Positions 58,628 to 64,000 of a stretch of DNA of 64,000 nt are shown here, one piece after another. Each line of letters begins with the position of its first letter. Position 1 is the stretch's first letter. This DNA comes from Cryptomeria japonica (lineage: Eukaryota > Streptophyta > Pinopsida > Cupressales > Cupressaceae). A program made the position numbers and the translations under genes. The stretch covers positions 143,245,976 through 143,309,975 of the forward strand of contig NC_081413.1 in assembly GCF_030272615.1 (NCBI RefSeq), given 5' to 3'. A model generated the notes under the pieces. That model did not search any database and was not told the origin of the DNA. It saw only the letters and a program-made list of their open reading frames with translations.

Positions 58628-59752
58628 TGTAGTGTGGAAAATTGGATCCTAGTGACTCCCCACCTAGGAGAGAGAAAGGAAGACACTAGGATGATTTTCA
58701 TTTGGGAGAACTTTACATTCAAAAGAGGGGCTTGAATCCACTAGATCCAAATCCAAGGGAAACAAGGATTTTAATTCCAAGTGGATTGCAAGGGTTGAAG
58801 TGTGATTTACCCTCTTTTGTAAATGAGAAATTTGACTTGTTGAATATGTGGAAAAGAGAGAGAAAATGAGTGAAATGAGGAGCTACCGGTTCGGGATCAT
58901 GTTATAACTTCGGATCTGAGCAAACTAGACTGATACAGATCTGCCCTGCAAATTTGGAGAGAAGTTGTCAAGACCGTGGCGGGAGTATACATGGTCCTCT
59001 ATAAAATCCGCGAAACAAAAAGGGTCCTTCCATCTCTGCAAATGAACCCCAAACCTGCAATTACAATTGTGCACATGCAACCTCAGTCAAACCTCGGATG
59101 AGGAATCAACCTTGAAAGAAAGTAATTGCAAATGCTTGAATCTAAACAATAGAAATGTATACCTTGTAGATCTGTAACTTGTTGATGATGAATTCTTTGC
59201 TTCTTTAATGTAATCACAAGTGTCGCATGGAATGGCATGTAACATGACAAAACCCTAACACACACACATACTTGCAAATGAATGTTGAAATATTGCTCCA
59301 ATGGATGAATGAAGAAGAATTGAATGCTTGAATGCTTGATGTTGTATATCTCTGCCTATGCTTGCTTATGATCCACTTCGCTTGAATTTCGCCTCCCATT
59401 CCTCCTTCTGCAAATTAGAAAACCAACTCCCTTTTATACATGCCTCTTGAAGATTAATTCATCTCATAAAAGGTCAACATTAGGGAGATTTAGGATCCCG
59501 AAGTGCAGATGGGGTTGGGGGGGCTATCTTGGGGTCACCCTAAGAGGGTGGGACAAGGGTGCCACGGCCCTATCCACCTATCCTATCTTGGGTCCAAGAC
59601 AGGGTCCTGAGGCTATCTCAGGGCTCAAACATGAAGGGGGCAAGGGGTGAAAATGTAGAAATAGGTCTCAGTTCGGAAGGAGGATGTCATCGCCAAGGTG
59701 AGGACCTCAAATGTGGTTAAAATTATAGGAGGCACAATTTTATGACACTACA
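58628..59752 (-). repeat. Tat-like LTR, related to 24104-25710
   Basis: On the minus strand it begins TGTAGTGTCATAAAATTGTG at 59752, the same opening as the 24104 LTR, preceded by the conserved polypurine tract. It contains the family's GC-rich block (59500-59640) with CCCTGAG and GGGACAAGGG-type words. A plausible right (3') end is CCACACTACA at 58628. It could extend to about 58271 instead. Confidence 0.65.
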
Positions 59753-59770
59753 TTTAGCCCACACTTTAGC
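59753..59770 (-). other. Polypurine tract of the minus-strand Tat-like element
   Basis: The minus strand reads CTAAAGTGTGGGCTAAA directly before the LTR start TGTAGTGTC, matching TAAAGTCAAGGCTAAA at 24088. Confidence 0.72.
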
Positions 59771-61580
59771 AAGAGTATGGATTACGCCACTACTGTCGGT
59801 AAAGTAGAAGAAAGAGAGAGATGAAGATGAGAGACGTGGAGCAAGATCACAAGGAGCATAAGATGTCACTAATCTTGAGGAACCAAGCCCCCAATATTAG
59901 GATCTTAACTCACTCAAACATATGCAAGAGCACACAAAACAAAAACAAAGTGCAAAAGACACACAACAGACACAAGACACAAGACACAAGATGACAAACC
60001 AACTAGCCGAAGAGACCTTGATACTCAGATATCTCAACAACTAATCGGGACACAAAGACCAATGCCACCACATAAACACAAGCGATCACATAAAAGAGAA
60101 AATCTGATATCATCCATGAACCATCGATAGAAAAACTATGGGTTCATGAGAGGAAGAAGAGAGAGAACATGAATACACACTTTGGTTATCCATGAGAAGA
60201 AAGGTGAAGAAGAAATAAACCTCGGACGTCTCGTCCCTAACACTAGGTGATCCATGGAGAGAAGAACATGGAAATCTAGCCCCCAGAGCCTGTTTGGGTG
60301 ATCCATGTAAAAGGGGAAGAGTGGGAACATCGTTAGTTTCACCCAACCTCAAGCATGTGTGTGTGCAAGTGAGGTTCAAAGTGCCTCATAGGAGTCTATG
60401 CCCGAGTACGCTACAAGTATAAAATGTATAGTACATGTGTCAAGAAAGGCATGATATCTTGCTCTAAGAGTATGTGCTCTGGTTCTGAGAATAATCACCC
60501 TACAAAAAGTGGTGTCATCTCTCTTTAAGAGTCTATGCTCTAGTTCTAAGAATGACCCACTATAGAAGAGAAAAGTGACGACATCTTTCTCTAAGAGGCT
60601 TCCCTCTGGTTCCAAAAATGTCCCACTATACAATGCATGAGAGAAGTATAGTACAAAGGAGCAGTGTGGGTCCCCCCCCCCCACCCTTAAGATGTCAACA
60701 TAGACTAATGTTGATATCTTAAGGAAATAAGAACAAGGATACCTACCTTCATCACAAAGAAGATATACATTGTGCAACAATGTCATAAATCCAAGAAAGA
60801 GAGGGAATACTCTTCAAGCAAGGATAAGATAGTTGAAAAGAGATATCTTGTTGTAAGTGTAAAGGTGATCCTTGAAGGAGAAGAGATCTTTGTTCAAAAG
60901 ACATCTACCCCCAAGAGGATTTGTCTTAGACAAATATAAAATCTTCTAGAACGAAGCGCAAAAGAGAACAAGAATGCAATCCTTCATCCTATTTCTAGGT
61001 GAAAGGGATTATTGATGAAGGATGACTCATATTTAGCCCCAAGAGGGATGGGTGAATTTATCATAGATGTACATTACCAAGTGGAAAAGAGGTTGTAATA
61101 AAGGACTCACACCTCTTGTATAAGAGAGAATCCTTGAGCAAACAACCAACAATTTCACACAAGGAATGACATCAAGTAATAAAGCTCACACCATCCACAC
61201 AATAGGGAAAAGTGGATCCTTAGAGAAAGAGAGAGGGTGAGAGATCATTTCCCCCCAAGTGTAGGACAATGAGAAGAATTACACAACTTCTAGAGAGATA
61301 TTACTCATAAAAGACATACTATTTCAAGCAAAGAATACATCCTAACCAAGGAATAGACATGTGCTCGCATGAAGGATAACTCCATTCGATAAAGGACATC
61401 AAGTTATGAATAACATAATAGAAGAGGTAATTTTTAAAGAGAGAGAAAGAAGAAGAAGGTTCACAAAGGTCCTCTAAGAAGAGATTGTTCATAATAGATG
61501 TACCATTTCAGGCAAGGAGAAGATCCCACTCACAGAACATTAAGAAAGTGTTGAAATGTGGTGATTGATCAACAAAGTAC
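59771..61580 (-). other. 3' internal part of a minus-strand Tat-like element
   Basis: No coding motif was found. It is purine-rich on the + strand with many GAGAGA, AAGGAT and AAGAG words. A similar CT-rich layout occupies 22792-24087 on the opposite strand, at the same distance from the LTR, so this is inferred to be the element's non-coding 3' portion. A copia element inserted at about 61581 cuts it. Confidence 0.45.
60444..60640. repeat. Degenerate tandem repeat of about 61-66 bp, three copies
   Basis: CTAAGAG...GCTCT(G/A)GTTCT recurs at 60464, 60525 and 60591, each followed by GA(A/G)TGA/AAT and CC(A/C)CTATA. The copies differ at many positions. It lies within the non-coding part of the Tat-like element. 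Confidence 0.75.
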
Positions 61581-62041
61581 TGTACACTCAACACGTATCC
61601 TTGCCGGGGTCCGGGGCCGAGTCGGGCCCTGAGCAGGGGTTTGGGGCTAGCACCCCCCAAGAAAAGCAGGGGTTCGAGGCTGGCACCCCCCGAGAAAATC
61701 AGGGGTTCGGGGGCGGGAGCCCCCAAGAAAAAAAAATTTGGGTATTTTTTTGATGAAAACCGACATTGTAATAAAACCCTAAAAAGGCTGACTTTGTTTT
61801 TGCCCTAAAAACGCATGTATAAGCAGCTGGGATGCTTAAGGCATTGTAAGGTTTATGTACTATTTTTGCTGGATAATAAGAAAGATTGGACGACTGTGTA
61901 CGGTGGACGTAACCCATTCTGGGTGAACCACGTTAAATCTTTGTGTTATTTGTGTCATGTTTTGTTTCTTTATCTTTTGTATTTAAATCTGCATATAATT
62001 GTTAGTTCATATTTGCTTCGGATCTGCTTGAAACCCTAACA
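61581..62041 (+). repeat. 5' LTR of the right-hand copia element
   Basis: It is bounded on the right by CCCTAACA at 62041 and the primer site. The left end, TGTACACTCAACACG at 61581, is the best TG start but is not confirmed by a second LTR. The LTR contains the 33-bp repeat (61633-61731) and a CTTTGTTTTTGCCC region. At 461 bp it is short. Confidence 0.6.
61633..61731 (+). repeat. 33-bp GC-rich tandem repeat, three copies, in the LTR
   Basis: Units start at 61633, 61666 and 61699, each GCAGGGGTTYGRGGCTRGCA-like followed by CCCCCCRAGAAAA. The third is the most divergent. GC-rich tandem units in an LTR U3 are often enhancer-like, but this is inferred only. Confidence 0.9.
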
Positions 62042-62055
62042 ATTGGTATCAGAGC
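62042..62055 (+). other. Primer-binding site of the right-hand copia element
   Basis: ATTGGTATCAGAGC follows the LTR directly; it is the initiator-methionine tRNA complement. Confidence 0.92.
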
Positions 62056-62101
62056 GAGGTTTTCTATAAATTGGCAGGACTTTTAGATTTGAGTGGGAGC
62101 A

Positions 62102-62980
62102 ATGGAGGATTCCAAATTCAAGGTTGAAAAGTTTAACGGCTAGAATTATCAGTTATGGAAAATGTAGATGGAGGATTACCTGTATCAAAAGGATTTGTGG
62201 CGGCCATTGGAAGGAAAGGAAAAGAAAGCGACCACAATGTCAGATGAAGAGTGGGACATTTTAGATAGAAAGGCATTGGGATACATTCGATTGTACCTTG
62301 CGCTGTCTATAGCATTCAATATAACAGAAGCAAAAACGGTTGTAGATTTGATGGCAACATTGGCTAAGTTGTATGAGAAACCCTCGGCTTCGAATAAGGT
62401 ATTTCTTATGAAGCATTTGTTTAATTTGAAAATGAGTGAGGGAGGATCTGTAGCAGAGCACTTAAATGAATTTAATACAATTACCAGTCAATTGTCTTTG
62501 GTAAAAATTACCTTTGCAGAAGAGGTTAGGGCTCTCTTGATTTTATGTTCTTTGCCAGAAAGCTGGAATAGCTTGGTTATGGCTGTAAGTAACTCTGTCT
62601 CCGGTAAAAATACTTTGGTATTTGATGATATTGTTGGTGTTATCCTAAGCGAGGAAATGCAAAGGAAAAGCACAGGTGAGACTCCAACATCATCAAGTAG
62701 TGTTTTGAATGTGGAGAACAGAGGAAGATCAAAGGAAAGAGGAAAAGGCCCTTGGAATGAGAAGTCATGAGGGAAGTCAAAGAAAGGATGCTCTCAATCT
62801 AGAGGAAAGAAAGATTGTTGGTACTGCGGAAAGCCTGGTCATCTAAAGAATGATTGTTGGTCTCGGAAAAACAAAGAAGGAGACAAAAATGAAAACGATA
62901 GTAAGGAAGCTAATATTGCAAGTAATACTTTACAAGATGCTTTAATCTTATGTTTGGATAATGTTAATGATTCCTAGGTA
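62102..62980 (+). pseudogene. Copia gag with zinc knuckle
   Basis: The start at 62102 reads MEDSKFKVEKFNG, then a stop at the W of usual NYxxW context, then NYQLWK, a second stop and MEDYLYQKDLWRPL. The UBN2 capsid region includes LYLALSIAFNITEAKTV, LYEKPSASNKVFLMKHLFNL and LILCSLPESWNSLV, and is open from 62168 to 62770. A TGA at 62768 follows. The zinc knuckle CWYCGKPGHLKNDCW at 62816-62860 has all four ligands. It is the capsid/nucleocapsid gene of the element. Confidence 0.9.
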
Positions 62981-64000
62981 ATAGATTCTGGGGCTTCATT
63001 TCATGCTACACCTCATAAAAAATATTTTCTAGATTATGTTCAAGGTGATTTTGGATAGGTATATTTGGGTGATGATGAGCCCTATCAAATTGTTGGAAAA
63101 GGAAAGATAAAGATCAAGTTGCAGAATGGAAATGACTGGTTTCTGCAGGAGGTAAGACATGTTCCTAACTTAAGAAGAAATTTAATTTTTGCAGGGCAAC
63201 TAGGTAGTGAAGGTTGCATAGTTACCTTCTCAGATAGTATCTGGAAGGTCAGTAAAGGATCATTAGTAGTAGCTAAAGGTGCAAAGGTAGGCACATTATA
63301 TCTATGTATTGGTAACACTTACTGTACCTTAGCTGCTACAGATAAAGTTACTACAGGGACAACAACAATAGATGTTGCAAGAACAGATTCGATAATGTGG
63401 CACCATAGGCTTGGGCACATGAGTGAGAAAGGGATGAAAATCCTTCACTCCAAAAATCTATTGCCAGGACTAAAGAAGATTGATTTAGAGTTCTATGAAA
63501 ACTGTGTTTATGGCAAACAGAAAAGAGTCAAATTTCTCAAGGTTGGGAAAGAGAAGAAGAGTGAGAAGTTAGAGCTTGTGCATTCAGATGTATGGGGACC
63601 AGCTCAAGTATCATCTCTTGGTGGCTCTTGTTATTATGTTATTTTTATTGATGGCTCAACTAGAAAAACATGGGTATATTTCCTAAAACAAAAATCAGAT
63701 GTTTTTGAAACTTTTAAGAAATGGAAAGCTTTGGTTGAGAATGAGACAGGAAAAAAGTTGAAGTGTCTCAAATCGGATAATGGAGGTGAGTATTGCAGCA
63801 AAGCATTTGAATATTACTGCTCCTTAAATGGGATTAGAAAGCAGAAGACAGTTCCAGGAACTCCACAGAAAAATGGTGTGTCAGAGAGAATGAATAAAAC
63901 TATCATGGAACGCGTGAGGAGCATAAGATTGCATGCCGGATTGCCCTTACATTTTTGGGTAGATGCTATACATACTGCTGTCTATTTGATAAATAGAGGA
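62981..64000 (+). pseudogene. Copia protease, pre-integrase and integrase core
   Basis: The protease opens stop-VIDSGASFHATPHKKYF near 62980 (D-S-G intact; the TAG replaces the usual W). The pre-integrase region reads WHHRLGHMSEKGMKIL and ENCVYGKQKRVKF, where the first cysteine of the second pair is tyrosine. The integrase core begins LVHSDVWGP (first aspartate), continues KSDNGGEYCSKAF (second aspartate) and TPQKNGVSERMNKTI (glutamate), so all three catalytic residues are kept. It runs to LINRG at the window edge. Confidence 0.92.

Larger units (their letters stand above)
61581..64000 (+). mobile_element. Ty1/copia element, 5' half, runs off the window
   Basis: An LTR, primer site, gag, protease, pre-integrase and integrase core are read in order on the + strand; RT and RNase H lie beyond 64000. 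Stops at several places (FNG-stop-NYQLW, NDS-stop-VIDSG and GDFG-stop) show decay. The Tork/Tnt1-like gag opening (EDSKFKVEKFNG) fits that lineage. It inserted in the Tat-like internal sequence. Confidence 0.85.

Overview
This window looks like intergenic DNA from a large plant nuclear genome. The signs are layered LTR retrotransposons of both superfamilies, an L1-type LINE, long microsatellites, and one intact plant-specific gene. The old, nested, premature-stop-riddled elements, some with very long LTRs, resemble gymnosperm or other giant plant genomes, but the sequence does not fix the species. Only one gene appears intact: a 198-residue single-C2H2 zinc-finger transcription factor at 32334-32930 on the + strand, with a QALGGH helix and a C-terminal LxLxL repression motif.

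Region 1-25710 reads as one nested stack. The outermost layer is a Ty3/gypsy element of Tat/Ogre type on the + strand: partial 5' LTR 12270-13277, primer site, start of gag, protease and G-patch-like module at 19892-22791, polypurine tract, and 3' LTR 24104-25710. Its 5' LTR is split by a minus-strand Ty1/copia element (1-12269, continuing off the left edge). That copia is itself split by an LTR-like insert at 1018-5499 and a solo LTR at 6682-9029 (target duplication AACTC). The Tat-like gag is split at about 13741-19891 by an element with a long uncharacterised ORF resembling the plant mobile domain. A solo LTR at 15924-17144 (target duplication CTTTC) splits that ORF in turn.

Region 25711-38675 holds a GA-rich palindromic repeat, an internally deleted copia gag-protease remnant (27985-30060), the zinc-finger gene, AT-rich spacer with a tandem duplication, a 111-bp AT tract and a perfect 113-bp-arm hairpin (34415-34648), and a minus-strand Ty3/gypsy gag (37880-38675).

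Region 38870-51347 holds a candidate undescribed transposable unit: a decayed multi-exon-like gene of unknown family between palindromic CATTTGG/CCAAATG blocks and GA-rich DNA. To its right is a complete 8.35-kb non-autonomous LTR element (42994-51347, minus strand, perfect TAAAT target duplication). It codes for a coiled-coil protein with four zinc knuckles and a second plant-mobile-domain-like ORF, but shows no reverse transcriptase or integrase. It carries a + strand LTR insertion with an almost deleted 5' end (46722-48209, target duplication CTATT).

Region 51348-64000 holds a probable LTR and primer site, featureless DNA, a decayed L1-type LINE (about 55370-58270), a minus-strand Tat-like LTR with the 3' part of its element (58628-61580), and the 5' half of a + strand copia element (61581-64000: LTR, primer site, gag, protease, integrase) that runs off the window.

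Most elements show the same decay: C-to-T/G-to-A changes creating stops and losing cysteines. This is expected for methylated, silenced DNA. Joining the flanks of several inserts restores host reading frames, which supports the nesting order.
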